NCBI RefSeq assembly: GCF_001469955.1
Contig: NZ_LOPU01000030.1
Coordinates: 1 to 64,000 of the forward strand
Direction of reading: 5' to 3'
Length of the DNA stretch: 64,000 nucleotides
Source: Haloprofundus marisrubri
GTDB lineage: Archaea; Halobacteriota; Halobacteria; Halobacteriales; Haloferacaceae
Shown here: one piece after another, positions 42,015-50,192 of the stretch
How positions within the stretch are numbered: position 1 is the first letter of the stretch
How the letters are laid out: every line of letters begins with the position of its first letter
The notes under the pieces: generated by a model
The model's database searches: none
What the model saw: only the letters and a program-made list of their open reading frames with translations
Told to the model about the DNA's origin: nothing
Translations under genes and position numbers: made by a program

Positions 42015-43444
42015 TGATTTACGACCAAGCGAGATACGTCGAGAACGGCCAGTACGAACCGCTGCTGTCGGAGAAGGAGACGACCGAAGTCGACGTCGGC
42101 GGCGACGACTCGCCGCTGCCCGACGACCTGACGCGCGACTCCGTCGAACTGCCGGACCTCTCGGAACCCGAACTCGCGCGGCACTACACGCGGCTCTCGC
42201 AGATGAACTGGAGCATCGACAGCGGGCCGTACCCACTCGGCTCCTGTACGATGAAGTACAACCCCAAGTTCACCGAGGCCGTCGCCGCCGACCCCAACGG
42301 CTCGGTCCACCCGGACCGCTCCGACGAGAGTATCCAAGGAAATCTCGAACTCCTCTACGGCTTGCAGGAGTATCTCGCCGAAATCGGCGGCATGGACGCC
42401 GTCACGCTCCAGCCGCCGGCCGGTGCTGCCGGCGAGTTCGCGGGCATCCTCGTCGCCAAAGCGTATCACGAGGCCAACGGCGAAGACCGAAACGAGGTCA
42501 TCATCCCCGCCAGCGCCCACGGAACCAACTTCGCCAGCGCGGCGATGGCGGGTTACGACGTGGTCGAACTCCCGTCGGCCGAAGACGGCCGCGTCGACGT
42601 CGAGGCGCTCGAAGCCGCCGTCGGCGACGACACGGCCGCCTTGATGCTGACGAACCCCAACACTGTGGGCCTGTTCGAGCGTGATATCGAACACATCGCC
42701 GAGACGGTTCACGACGCGGGTGGCCTGCTGTACTACGACGGCGCGAACCTCAACGCCCTGTTGGGCCGCGCGCGCCCCGGCGACATGGGCTTCGACATCA
42801 TGCACTACAACGTCCACAAGACGTTCGCTACGCCTCACGGCGGCGGTGGGCCGGGTGCTGGGCCGGTCGGCGTCGTCGACGAACTCGCCGAGTATCTGCC
42901 GTCGCCGCGCGTCCGCGAACGCTCGTCGGGTTCCGGCTACGAACTGTTCGACCCCGAGCAGTCGGTCGGAAAGGTCCACGGCTTCCAAGGTAACTGGCTG
43001 GTGCTGGTCAAAGCCTACGCCTACATCGCCCGCCTCGGCGACGAGGGTCTGCTCGACGCTAGCGCGAAAGCCGTGCTGAACGCGAACTACCTCGGTTCAC
43101 AGGTCGAGTTCGACATCCCGTACGGACCGTATCACCACGAGTTCGCGGCCACCTCGGGTGAAAAAGACGCCGCCGACGTGGCGAAACGGATGCTCGACTA
43201 CGGCGTCCACCCGCCGACGACGAAGTGGCCCGAGATGGTACCGGAGGCGATGCTGACCGAACCGACCGAAATCGAGAGCAAAAAATCGCTCGACGACCTT
43301 GCGGCGGCGTTCAACAACGCTGCCGCGGACGACGAGGAGACGTTGGCCGACGCGCCGACGCGAACGACCGCCCGGCGCATCGACCAAGTGAGCGCCGCGC
43401 GCAACCCGCGACTCTCGTGGCGGGCGCTCGGCGACGACGAGTAA
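42014..43444 (+). CDS. gcvPB: Glycine dehydrogenase (decarboxylating) subunit 2
   Basis: The protein has 476 residues. This is the PLP-binding half of the P protein: K269 in HYNVHKTFATPHGGGGPG holds the cofactor, and GSCTMKYNPKF and GANLNALLG shape the active site. It decarboxylates glycine and passes the aminomethyl group to the GcvH lipoyl arm. Start ATG 42014 overlaps the gcvPA stop by one base. It is the last gene of the operon; the lipoamide dehydrogenase (L protein) is not here and must be encoded elsewhere. Confidence 0.95.
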   Translation: MIYDQARYVENGQYEPLLSEKETTEVDVGGDDSPLPDDLTRDSVELPDLSEPELARHYTRLSQMNWSIDSGPYPLGSCTMKYNPKFTEAVAADPNGSVHPDRSDESIQGNLELLYGLQEYLAEIGGMDAVTLQPPAGAAGEFAGILVAKAYHEANGEDRNEVIIPASAHGTNFASAAMAGYDVVELPSAEDGRVDVEALEAAVGDDTAALMLTNPNTVGLFERDIEHIAETVHDAGGLLYYDGANLNALLGRARPGDMGFDIMHYNVHKTFATPHGGGGPGAGPVGVVDELAEYLPSPRVRERSSGSGYELFDPEQSVGKVHGFQGNWLVLVKAYAYIARLGDEGLLDASAKAVLNANYLGSQVEFDIPYGPYHHEFAATSGEKDAADVAKRMLDYGVHPPTTKWPEMVPEAMLTEPTEIESKKSLDDLAAAFNNAAADDEETLADAPTRTTARRIDQVSAARNPRLSWRALGDDE

Positions 43445-43449
43445 CTCCC

Positions 43450-43836
43450 TTACTCCTCGTCGAGAACGACGCCATCGTCTTTGACGTTCGGCGCACCGAC
43501 GACGAGGGCGGTTCCGGCCTCGACGGCGGTCAACTGCCGTTTCGCTTCCGGACTGACGACCACGTAGTCGTCGGCTTCGAGTTCGAGCGTCTCGTCTTCG
43601 ATGTCGAGTTCGAAACGGCCATCGAGAACGACGTACAGTTCCTCTTGTTCTTCCTGATAGTGATACGGCGTCGACTCTCCGGCGTCGAACGTCCAGACGT
43701 TCGGTCGCATCTCCGACGGACGGAGATGGTAGCCGACGGGTTTCACTCGGGCATCGCTTCGCTCGGAATCGACTGCATCGACGTCAGCGAGATTGATTCG
43801 TGAGTACACGTCGGACAGTTCGTTCCGGAACACCAA
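43450..43836 (-). CDS. Cupin-domain protein
   Basis: The protein has 128 residues with a single cupin barrel. Metal ligands are in FDAGESTPYHYQEEQEELYVVLDG (YHYQEEQEE gives the H and E positions), and the second motif is DDYVVVSPEAKRQLT, where the usual terminal histidine is missing. The first residue is uncertain (TTG 43836 or GTG 43833). It may bind a small molecule or act as an isomerase. It is convergent with gcvPB, with only 5 nt between the stop codons. Confidence 0.75.
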   Translation of the reverse strand: MVFRNELSDVYSRINLADVDAVDSERSDARVKPVGYHLRPSEMRPNVWTFDAGESTPYHYQEEQEELYVVLDGRFELDIEDETLELEADDYVVVSPEAKRQLTAVEAGTALVVGAPNVKDDGVVLDEE

Positions 43837-44404
43837 ATCGATTCGTCGGAAACGCTATCTGTAATCTGGATTTCGGGCACGCGGCGGTGCGACGGCGTAT
43901 CGACGTTTCGGTACGCGATAGCTGGAAGTTGAGGCTACAGAGGGTTTAGCAGGGCTGTGATGCGTGAATCTGACCGATTCGGTCAGCGGCTATCGCCCCA
44001 GATGGCTCTCCAAGCGGCTATCGTTGTCACACACCCAACTATATGGACACGTTTTCGAGACTTTCAGCAGCGTAGCCACTCACGCACGCAGCAGTTGGCT
44101 CATTCCGTAGCGTATCGGCCCAGTATACCGGTCGTGTGGCGTGAACCCGACGGAGGCCAGAGGCAAGTGACAGACGGACCCGTCGACAGACCTGTGGGCG
44201 TCGTGCTCGAACCAAACTCCCGCGACGGTCCGGACATCCTGTTGGAGTCCACCCAGCGACTCGCGGTCGTAAAACGGAGTAGAGTCGTACGCGGGCCACT
44301 CAAACGTTCGCCGCCGAGCGATTCGTCGAAACACATCTCGTCGAGATTGTAGAGTAGATGCCGTTACGGCTGACGATGTCCGGCCTCGTTGTCGGTCTCC
44401 CGTC
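43837..44404. pseudogene. Gene-poor stretch with a possible coding remnant (44080-44334, minus)
   Basis: Nothing convincing spans this 570-nt stretch. One minus-strand frame (44080-44334) gives protein-like sequence with G/C-ending codons in its middle (FEWPAYDSTPFYDRESLGGLQQ, AGVWFEHDAHRSVDGSVCHL), but other frames overlap it heavily and the ends are not well defined. It may be a decayed gene. No promoter or hairpin was recognised. Confidence 0.3.
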
Positions 44405-44995
44405 TCACGGCCATCCGTCGGGGAGTTCGTCTTGGTGATTGTCCATCAGGCGAAGCAACGGCGCGATCTCCTCGAAGTTCGGCCCCCGGCGAATGGTGTG
44501 GGTATCTTCATCCCACTCGATGTACCCCGCATCGGCGAGCTTCGGGAGATGGACGTGGTACAGTTCGGTCGTCAGGAGTTCGAGGTCGTCGTTCTCAGTG
44601 GCGAGGTCCTCGACATTGAACTCGTTTTCGTCCCGTGGGTTGTCCTCGCTGACAAGCATCAGGATGCGACGCCGATACGGATGTTTGAGTGCGTCGAACA
44701 TCTGGTCCAGTCGTGAGTAGTGGTCCTGTCGTGAGGACCCGCCGCCGTCCGTCCTGATGTCTGCCGGAGGGGGTTCCAGCGCGTTGGGCCTCCGTAGCAC
44801 CGTTGCGATTCCTTGCCGAATCTCTTCAGACGGTTGAACGTCTGGTCGATTCAATTCGGTGGAGAGGTCAACGAGGGTTGTCTCTCGCGGTACCGCGAAG
44901 TCTCTCCGCTCCAACGCAAGACGTAGCGTTTCTCGCTCGTTGGTGGTCAGCAGGCATTGGTCGGATTCGTCCACCGGCGAATTTTTTTCGGTCAT
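44405..44995 (-). CDS. Winged-helix regulator, DUF7344-like
   Basis: The protein has 196 residues. The C-terminal half is an ArsR-like winged helix (FDALKHPYRRRILMLVSEDNPRDENEFNVEDLA, then YHVHLPKLADAGYIEWDEDTHTIRRGPNF), the form seen in haloarchaeal DUF7344 regulators, where the wing sits over ExxHLPKL. The N-terminal 90 residues are acidic and helical (TTNERETLRLALERRDFAVPRETTLVDL), perhaps a second helical DNA-binding or dimerisation unit. It lies in the same direction as the Bat-like regulator upstream, with a 97-nt gap. Confidence 0.8.
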   Translation of the reverse strand: MTEKNSPVDESDQCLLTTNERETLRLALERRDFAVPRETTLVDLSTELNRPDVQPSEEIRQGIATVLRRPNALEPPPADIRTDGGGSSRQDHYSRLDQMFDALKHPYRRRILMLVSEDNPRDENEFNVEDLATENDDLELLTTELYHVHLPKLADAGYIEWDEDTHTIRRGPNFEEIAPLLRLMDNHQDELPDGWP

Positions 44996-45091
44996 TTGAT
45001 AGTTACCTTGCCGCGGAGTGCGTCACTCTTTGGGTTCCACTAAACCAGAGATGACCGACCAACATTACCCTGATTTTTGGGTATACAACCC

Positions 45092-45760
45092 TTATTTACC
45101 TCGTGAGACGTCACCGTCCAAGGTGGTGAGTGTCTGCCCGAGAATCTGGCGAATACCACGCCGGAGGCGGGAAGCGACCGCCTGTTGTGAGATTCCGAGT
45201 TCATCTCCCAGTTCGGCCATCGTCACGTCGCGCGGCGAGTTGAAGTAGCCACGTTCGTAGGCTAGCACCAGCGCCTCCAGTTGGGAATCGGTGAGTGCGG
45301 CCTCGGTGGTGGTCTCGACCGGCGTCAGCGCGTGCAGGGCCGCTAGCGTCACCGGAATGTCGCGTTCTCGGCACCGCTGCTGAAACGCGGCGATATCGCT
45401 TCGCTGGTCTGCGCGGACCTCGAAAGTCCACTGGTCGTTCGTGCCGATCGCCGTGATGAGCGGAACCTCCGTCTCGCCGAGCGTGCTGAGTATTCCCTCG
45501 TACTCCGGGTCCCACTCGACGCGCAGGAGGTATTCGTCATCGACGGAGTCTATCGATTGAATAGCCTTCACGCCGGGATGGGTTGAAAAGGCTGCCTCCA
45601 CGTTGTCGATATCGACGCCCCGGACCCAAAAGTACGGGATGATCACGCCCTTGCGTGGGACGATGCGCTCCAATTCGACCGTCACGCCCGGCACAGACGC
45701 GAAGATTGACCCCAAGGGGAACTCGTTGGGTGGAACTGTAAACGTCGCCTCGGTAGCCAT
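45092..45760 (-). CDS. Bat-type HTH_10 transcription regulator
   Basis: The protein has 222 residues. Residues 1 to about 155 are the bacterioopsin-activator-associated domain (FTVPPNEFPLGSIFASVPGVTVELERIVP). The C-terminus is an HTH_10: LTDSQLEALVLAYERGYFNSPRDVTMAELGDELGISQQAVASRLRRGIRQIL. This is a stand-alone version without PAS or GAF sensors, so the signal is unclear. A related protein is encoded at 53489. Confidence 0.87.
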   Translation of the reverse strand: MATEATFTVPPNEFPLGSIFASVPGVTVELERIVPRKGVIIPYFWVRGVDIDNVEAAFSTHPGVKAIQSIDSVDDEYLLRVEWDPEYEGILSTLGETEVPLITAIGTNDQWTFEVRADQRSDIAAFQQRCRERDIPVTLAALHALTPVETTTEAALTDSQLEALVLAYERGYFNSPRDVTMAELGDELGISQQAVASRLRRGIRQILGQTLTTLDGDVSRGK

Positions 45761-46243
45761 GGTCGAACAATTGGTCCGCGTCGAAATAGTCCTACGTACC
45801 GCTGTGGACTCGTTCCGGGGAGGAGTCTCTACCAGAAAGCGCGTGTACCCAATCGCACAGTCACATCCTCAGTTGTGACTCTGGCGCGTGGCTGTCTGGG
45901 AACCATGCGCGTCAGAAGAAGCAGAGAGCGCTGACTTCCTTGCCCAGTTCGATGCTACTCGAACTGAGCTGCTCAACGGGGGCGTCGAGCGACGATTCGA
46001 CGAGTTCTCTGAGCCTCCGAGTGTAAGCTCGGTCGATTATCATGTATCGAGTTCGTGCATTGGGAACTGGAGTCTCAACTGCTGGCGATAGCGGTTCAGT
46101 ATCGCAGCTGATGGTGTATGCGTCGTGGGACGGGTTCGGACGACGGCCCCGCCGGGAGAACGTAGAGGTGGTCCGAACCGGTCGAAAGCGTCGCTGGCGA
46201 CCTTCGGCTATCCGTTCGAGCGAACGGGAGAAACTCGGCGGTG
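45761..46243. other. Intergenic stretch, at most one small frame
   Basis: No clear gene is seen. A minus-strand frame of 43 residues (45912-46043) is noted separately. The rest has no hairpin or repeat of note. Confidence 0.4.
45912..46043 (-). CDS. Possible 43-residue small protein
   Basis: From ATG 46043 the frame reads MIIDRAYTRRLRELVESS, then LDAPVEQLSSSSIELGKEV and SALCFF. It looks like a helical, amphipathic peptide, but no promoter element or homology supports it. Confidence 0.25.
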   Translation of the reverse strand: MIIDRAYTRRLRELVESSLDAPVEQLSSSSIELGKEVSALCFF

Positions 46244-46405
46244 TTACTGCGTGCTGTCGATACCGTCGATGAGGACCAGTCCGTAGTCGCACTCGGTGCA
46301 GCGCCACTTCGTTTTCTCGCCGAGGTGGACGTTCGTGCTCGCCGAGCGGTAGAACTCTTGGCTCCCGCCGCAACTCGGGCAGTCGTGTTCCATTTCGAGG
46401 CTCAT
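46244..46405 (-). CDS. Small zinc-ribbon protein (53 residues)
   Basis: The start is ATG 46405 (MSLEMEHDCPSCGGSQEF). Two CxxC pairs, CPSC and CTEC, with TNVHLGEKTKWRC between them form a zinc ribbon of a type common in haloarchaea; small ones have been implicated in stress or motility regulation, but this one is unassigned. Upstream in-frame sequence is not coding. It is divergent from the F420-reductase-like gene. Confidence 0.75.
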   Translation of the reverse strand: MSLEMEHDCPSCGGSQEFYRSASTNVHLGEKTKWRCTECDYGLVLIDGIDSTQ

Positions 46406-46612
46406 GGCGACTACTCGCGCGTGCGATGTGTTGAAGATGTTGGTTCGGCAGTGGCCGCCACTCCCTCGGTCGATACCGGAAGCGAGCGAGGTGATGCACG
46501 TCACCGGGCTGTAACCGGGGTGAGGGCGCGACGACGCACTGTCGCACAGCGCGTACACTACATGTGACGATACCGAGTTCCGATTTATCGGCTCTGAGCG
46601 CCTACTGCTCGC

Positions 46613-47257
46613 ATGACTGAGAAGCGAATCGGTATCCTCGGTAGCGGCGACGTGGGAAAAGCGCTCGCTCGTGGCTTCGCTCGCCACGGATGGGACGTGC
46701 AGGTCGGAACGCGGAGTCCGGAGAAACTGGACGCGTGGCTCGACGAGACAGACGAGTCGGTGTCGGTCGGGTCGTTCGGTGACGCGGCGACCCGCGGTGA
46801 ACTCGTCGTTCTCGCGGTTCGCGGTGGGGCAGTCGACGACGTACTCGACCTCGTCGACGACGACGCTTTTCGAGGAAAACTGCTGCTCGACGCAACGAAC
46901 CCGCTGGAGTTCTCCGACGGCGAACCACAGTTGCTGTTCGGGGGCACGGAGTCGCTCGGCGAGCGGGTTCAGACGAGACTACCCGACACGCACGTCGTGA
47001 AATGCTTCAACACCGTCTCGAACGCTCAGATGGTCGACCCGACGTTCGAGGCGGAAACCCCACCGATGTTCGTCTGTGGGAACGACGCCGCGGCCAAGAA
47101 AGAGACCGACGCACTGCTCGTCGAACTCGGGTGGCCCGGAACGACGGACGCCGGTGATATCACGAGCGCACGGTATCTGGAGGCACTCGTCCCGCTGTGG
47201 GTTCGTGTCGGCCAGCAGTTGGGAACGTACGACCACGCGTTCACCGTCGTCCGGTGA
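46613..47257 (+). CDS. NADPH-dependent F420 reductase-like protein
   Basis: The protein has 214 residues. The Rossmann start is RIGILGSGDVGKALARGFARHGW, then VGTRSPEKL, VVLAVRGGAVDDVL, LLDATNPLEF and VVKCFNTVSNAQM. This is the F420H2:NADP+ oxidoreductase family, which moves hydride between F420 and NADP. The haloarchaeal members are often only family-level matches, so the true substrate may be another small redox partner. Confidence 0.8.
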   Translation: MTEKRIGILGSGDVGKALARGFARHGWDVQVGTRSPEKLDAWLDETDESVSVGSFGDAATRGELVVLAVRGGAVDDVLDLVDDDAFRGKLLLDATNPLEFSDGEPQLLFGGTESLGERVQTRLPDTHVVKCFNTVSNAQMVDPTFEAETPPMFVCGNDAAAKKETDALLVELGWPGTTDAGDITSARYLEALVPLWVRVGQQLGTYDHAFTVVR

Positions 47258-47469
47258 TGAGACCCGAATAGCAGCGGGTTTCGAGTATTCTACGGCTGAG
47301 AGCCACGAAGTCGGCCCTTCTGCGAACGACAGAAATACTCTGCTCGCCTATAGAGAGGTATACTCCTTCGTTTCGAGACGTCCACGCCATCTCCAGTGAG
47401 AGGTTCGTACGTGGTGTTCGAGCGCCGCAGGCGCGAAGAGACGACGCGTGACGACGGAGGTGAAATCAG

Positions 47470-48048
47470 ATGCCCACGAAAGTAGACGAACTGCGAGAGC
47501 TGTTCGCACGACTCAGTTCACAGACCACGTTCACCGAACGTCAACAGTCCAGCCACCACCCGACACCGACAGAGCGTACTCTCCACGAGGCACTTCGGCG
47601 TACCGTCGGCGAGATGAGAGCCGAGTACGGCTTCGTCACGTCACTCGACGACGCCGGACTCGCGTCGCTCGTCCGCGGGTTCTACGCCGGACAGTCCGAC
47701 GCCGAACTCGCCGCTACGCTCGGCGTCTCCCGCGGAGTCGTCAGACGCGCACGCATTCACCTCCAACTCCTCCGCGAGAGCGACTTCGCGGGACCGGTCG
47801 ACTACCGCGCGCTGGCGAGACTGGTCGACGGTGGAGCGTCGGTCGGCGAGTGTACGGCCGCCCTCGGTGTGAGCGAACGGGCGGTTCGGAGAGCGACGCG
47901 GATTCTCACTGCGCGCCGAAACGCCCAAAAGAACGGTCATCGCTATCAGTTGGAGTTCGAAACGTTGCTCCAAGAAGCGGGGCTGAACGACGAGATGGTG
48001 GCGACACGGCAGGCCGACCGCGCCGTGTTCGCCGACGTGCTGGATTGA
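47470..48048 (+). CDS. HTH protein of the conditioned medium-induced protein 4 (cmi4) family
   Basis: The protein has 192 residues, with a strong ribosome-binding site (GGAGGTGA) before ATG 47470. It has two homeodomain-like helix-turn-helix units: LVRGFYAGQSDAELAATLGVSRGVVRRARIHLQLL and ALARLVDGGASVGECTAALGVSERAVRRATRILTA, and a basic C-terminal helix. The pattern matches the haloarchaeal cmi4 family, induced by conditioned medium in other halophiles. The direct target is unknown. No gene is seen in the 212 nt upstream. Confidence 0.72.
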   Translation: MPTKVDELRELFARLSSQTTFTERQQSSHHPTPTERTLHEALRRTVGEMRAEYGFVTSLDDAGLASLVRGFYAGQSDAELAATLGVSRGVVRRARIHLQLLRESDFAGPVDYRALARLVDGGASVGECTAALGVSERAVRRATRILTARRNAQKNGHRYQLEFETLLQEAGLNDEMVATRQADRAVFADVLD

Positions 48049-48124
48049 GTGGGTTCGCTCTTCGACATCGTTTCCGGAGCTCCACAGGCGAACCTCTTTG
48101 ACGTGTGCGGACTAACCACGGCGT

Positions 48125-48367
48125 ATGTCCATCGAACTCTACGCGCTGGATGGCTGTCCGTTCTGTGTGAAAGTCCACGATGCACTGCAGGACAACGATA
48201 TCGAGTACGAAACCCACTGGACGGAGGCGATGCACTCCGACCGCAACGAAGTCAAACGCGTGAGCGGTCAGCGCGGCGTTCCGGTTCTCGTCGACACCGA
48301 CCACGGAGTGACGATGAGCGAGAGCGAGAACATTCTCCAATACATCGAGAAGACGCTGGCGCAATGA
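48125..48367 (+). CDS. Glutaredoxin-like protein
   Basis: The protein has 80 residues. The thioredoxin fold shows YALDGCPFCVKVHDAL with a CPFC active site, and GQRGVPVLVDTDHGVTMSESENILQYIE with the cis-proline and the glutathione-site-like SES. Haloarchaea use gamma-glutamylcysteine rather than glutathione, so it likely reduces disulfides with that thiol. Its stop overlaps the cobalamin adenosyltransferase start. Confidence 0.85.
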   Translation: MSIELYALDGCPFCVKVHDALQDNDIEYETHWTEAMHSDRNEVKRVSGQRGVPVLVDTDHGVTMSESENILQYIEKTLAQ

Positions 48368-48897
48368 AGATATACACTGGTCGCGGCGACGAGGGAATGA
48401 CCGACCTCCGGAACATGTCGCGGGTCTCGAAGACGAGCCGCCGAATCGAAGCCTACGGCACCGTCGACGAAGCCAACGCGCTCATCGGCACGCTTCGACC
48501 CACCGGCTACGACGACGTCGACGAGATACTCGAACGCATTCAGAACCATCTGCACATCGTTCAGGCCGACTTCGCCAACCCCGACCCCGACGAGGACGAC
48601 CCGCAGCTGCGCGAGGAACACGTCGATAAGTTGGAACAGTGGATTGACGAGATGGACGAGGAACTCGAACCGTTACAGTCGTTCATCCTTCCCGGCGGCA
48701 GCGAGTCGGGAGCGGCGCTGCACCACGCCCGAGCGGTCGTTCGTCGCGCCGAGCGTCGCGCCGTCGGCCTCGCAACCGACGAACCGGTGAACGAACACGC
48801 GGTGACGTATCTGAATCGTTTGTCGGACGCGTTGTTCGTCTTCGGCCGGGCGGTCAACGCCCGCGACGGCGAGAAAGAAGAGTCTCCGACGTACTAG
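48364..48897 (+). CDS. Cob(I)alamin adenosyltransferase (PduO type)
   Basis: The protein has 177 residues, starting at ATG 48364 in an ATGA overlap with the glutaredoxin-like gene. The signature MKIYTGRGDEGMTDL opens the ATP site; RRIEAYGTVDEANALIG and HHARAVVRRAERRAVGL with NRLSDALFVFGRAVN complete the trimer fold. It adds the adenosyl group to cob(I)alamin. No other cobalamin genes are near. Confidence 0.9.
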   Translation: MKIYTGRGDEGMTDLRNMSRVSKTSRRIEAYGTVDEANALIGTLRPTGYDDVDEILERIQNHLHIVQADFANPDPDEDDPQLREEHVDKLEQWIDEMDEELEPLQSFILPGGSESGAALHHARAVVRRAERRAVGLATDEPVNEHAVTYLNRLSDALFVFGRAVNARDGEKEESPTY

Positions 48898-49048
48898 GTT
48901 TCGACGACCGATAACATCGACACACCCGTCGCTTCTCGATGTCGGACTGAGAGAACCCGGCGAGTCCGAGTTGATGCCCACGGACGCCGGGGTTGGGACA
49001 GATGCGGTGTCTGACGGGACCGGGACAGGTACGGTCACAACACCGTGT

Positions 49049-49064
49049 TTTAGGGTAGCCTAAG
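49049..49064. promoter_or_regulatory. DtxR/SirR/Idr-type iron box 1
   Basis: TTTAGGGTAGCCTAAG: one half-site mismatch from a perfect inverted repeat around four bases. It matches the actinobacterial DtxR/archaeal Idr-type iron box (core TTAGG...CCTAA). It lies 36 bp from box 2. Confidence 0.55.
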
Positions 49065-49084
49065 ATTAGCAAAAAGCGTTACGG

Positions 49085-49100
49085 TTTAGGTTAGCCTAAA
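49085..49100. promoter_or_regulatory. DtxR/SirR/Idr-type iron box 2
   Basis: TTTAGGTTAGCCTAAA: a perfect six-base inverted repeat around TTAG and the closer match to the classical iron box. With box 1 it forms a pair 36 bp apart, which would put two regulator dimers on the same face only roughly. Confidence 0.6.
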
Positions 49101-49211
49101 GCAGTTGGCGGAACTGAACACCGGTCGAACTGACTGGAGGCGGTGGATTCGCTCGGGCCGCGGTCGGACAAGAAAATCCTTAAGTCCTACCCGCGGATAC
49201 GACAGAGTGCT

Positions 49212-49286
49212 GGGTTGGTGATCTAGTCTGGTTATGATACCTCCTTCACACGGAGGAAGTCGGCAGTTCAAATCTGCCCCAACCCA
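49212..49286 (+). tRNA. tRNA-Val (anticodon CAC)
   Basis: The acceptor pairs GGGTTGG with CCAACCC and the discriminator is A. The anticodon arm is CCTCC-TTCACAC-GGAGG, giving anticodon CAC, which reads GTG (valine). The T arm contains GTTCAAATC. No intron is needed. There is no sign of an integrated element at its 3' end. Confidence 0.93.
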
Positions 49287-49522
49287 TTTTCTGACTTCTC
49301 ACAATCGAGAGCGAAGTTCGGTCACGCAGTGATATCACCGCCATCAGGTGACCAGACGCAAGCGGACGTTGGCCTCACACCAGCGGTTCTTCTCACAACC
49401 CTAAACAGTCGGAATCCGCCGAGCAACTCGGCGCTCTTGTCGATGCCATTCTGCTTCGTACCGCCGTAATCCAAGCGACACGCTACCATACCAGCACTCT
49501 CGTCCCATTGCGAAACAGTTTA

Positions 49523-49540
49523 ACTGACCGGCCGGTTAGT
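49523..49540. promoter_or_regulatory. TetR operator candidate 1
   Basis: ACTGACCGG and CCGGTTAGT form an 18-bp inverted repeat with one mismatch, overlapping the distal TTTAA element. A repressor here would block promoter assembly. It resembles the second site at 49552-49567 (TGACCG core). Confidence 0.55.
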
Positions 49541-49551
49541 ACCGTTTAGAC

Positions 49552-49567
49552 CTGACCGACCAGTCAG
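49552..49567. promoter_or_regulatory. TetR operator candidate 2
   Basis: CTGAC and GTCAG are separated by CGACCA, between a TTTAGA TATA-like element (49545-49550) and ATG 49581. The position suits repression of a leaderless transcript. Autoregulation by the downstream TetR protein is the simplest reading. Confidence 0.5.
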
Positions 49568-49580
49568 TCGACAGCCACAG

Positions 49581-50192
49581 ATGCCCGAGGAAACCACCGA
49601 CGAACTGATGCACGCCACTTACCGCGCGCTCTGCAAACACGGCTACGCGTCGTTGACGATGCGCGACATCGCCGACGAGTCCTCGAAGTGCAAAGCGACC
49701 CTTCACTACCACTTCGACGGGAAGCGTGACCTGCTGGTTTCGTTTCTGGAGTTTCTCAACGAGCGGTTCACTCGTAAGATAGCGGCCATCGACGCCGACG
49801 ACCCGACGACACGATTGTTCGCGCTACTCGACGTCGCCTGTCCGGACGACGAAGCCGACGACTCCGACATGTTCCAGACGGCGATGCTCGAACTGACGGC
49901 ACAAGCCCCGTACGAGACGGGCTACCGCGACAGACTACGCGAGTTCGAGACGTACCTGACCGGGGAGTTCGAGTCCGTGCTCCGCACGGGTATCGACGCC
50001 GGTGTGTTCGACGACGGCGTCGACCCGGAGCGAACCGCCGAGTTCCTCTTGACGACTATCAACGGAACGCAGACGCGACGGGCGGCGGTCGGTCACGACG
50101 CGGCAGAGATGAGACAGATGATATACGACTACGTAGAGACGACTGTGGTTTCGGACGAATCGCCCAGACGAACCGAGGTGCACGCCGAGTGA
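49581..50192 (+). CDS. TetR-family transcription regulator
   Basis: The protein has 203 residues. The N-terminal HTH is typical: TDELMHATYRALCKHGYASLTMRDIADESSKCKATLHYHFDGKRDLLVSFL. The C-terminal ligand-binding domain is helical, with GIDAGVFDDGVDPERTAEFLLTTINGT. It precedes and overlaps a MATE efflux gene, so it most likely represses that pump and itself from the two sites upstream and responds to an exported compound. The ligand is unknown. Confidence 0.9.
   Translation: MPEETTDELMHATYRALCKHGYASLTMRDIADESSKCKATLHYHFDGKRDLLVSFLEFLNERFTRKIAAIDADDPTTRLFALLDVACPDDEADDSDMFQTAMLELTAQAPYETGYRDRLREFETYLTGEFESVLRTGIDAGVFDDGVDPERTAEFLLTTINGTQTRRAAVGHDAAEMRQMIYDYVETTVVSDESPRRTEVHAE

Larger units (their letters stand above)
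48898..49211. other. Gene-free stretch carrying two iron-box-like operators
   Basis: No convincing gene lies between the adenosyltransferase and the tRNA. A minus-strand frame from GTG 49038 (VTVPVPVPSDTASVPTPASVG...) is protein-like for its first 45 codons and then becomes unlikely; it could be a remnant. The two operator-like boxes lie at 49049-49064 and 49085-49100. A CTTAAG element at about 49177-49182 could drive the tRNA. Confidence 0.45.
49287..49580. other. Intergenic stretch between tRNA-Val and the TetR gene
   Basis: No gene is seen. The right part (49518-49567) carries the TATA-like elements and two operator-like inverted repeats described separately. Confidence 0.5.

Noticed and set aside
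49086-49271. Minus-strand frame over tRNA-Val
   Set aside because: Antisense to a clear tRNA; no coding signal.
49212-49286. tRNA-Val as an integration site
   Set aside because: No partial duplicate of its 3' end was found within the window and no integrase lies nearby.
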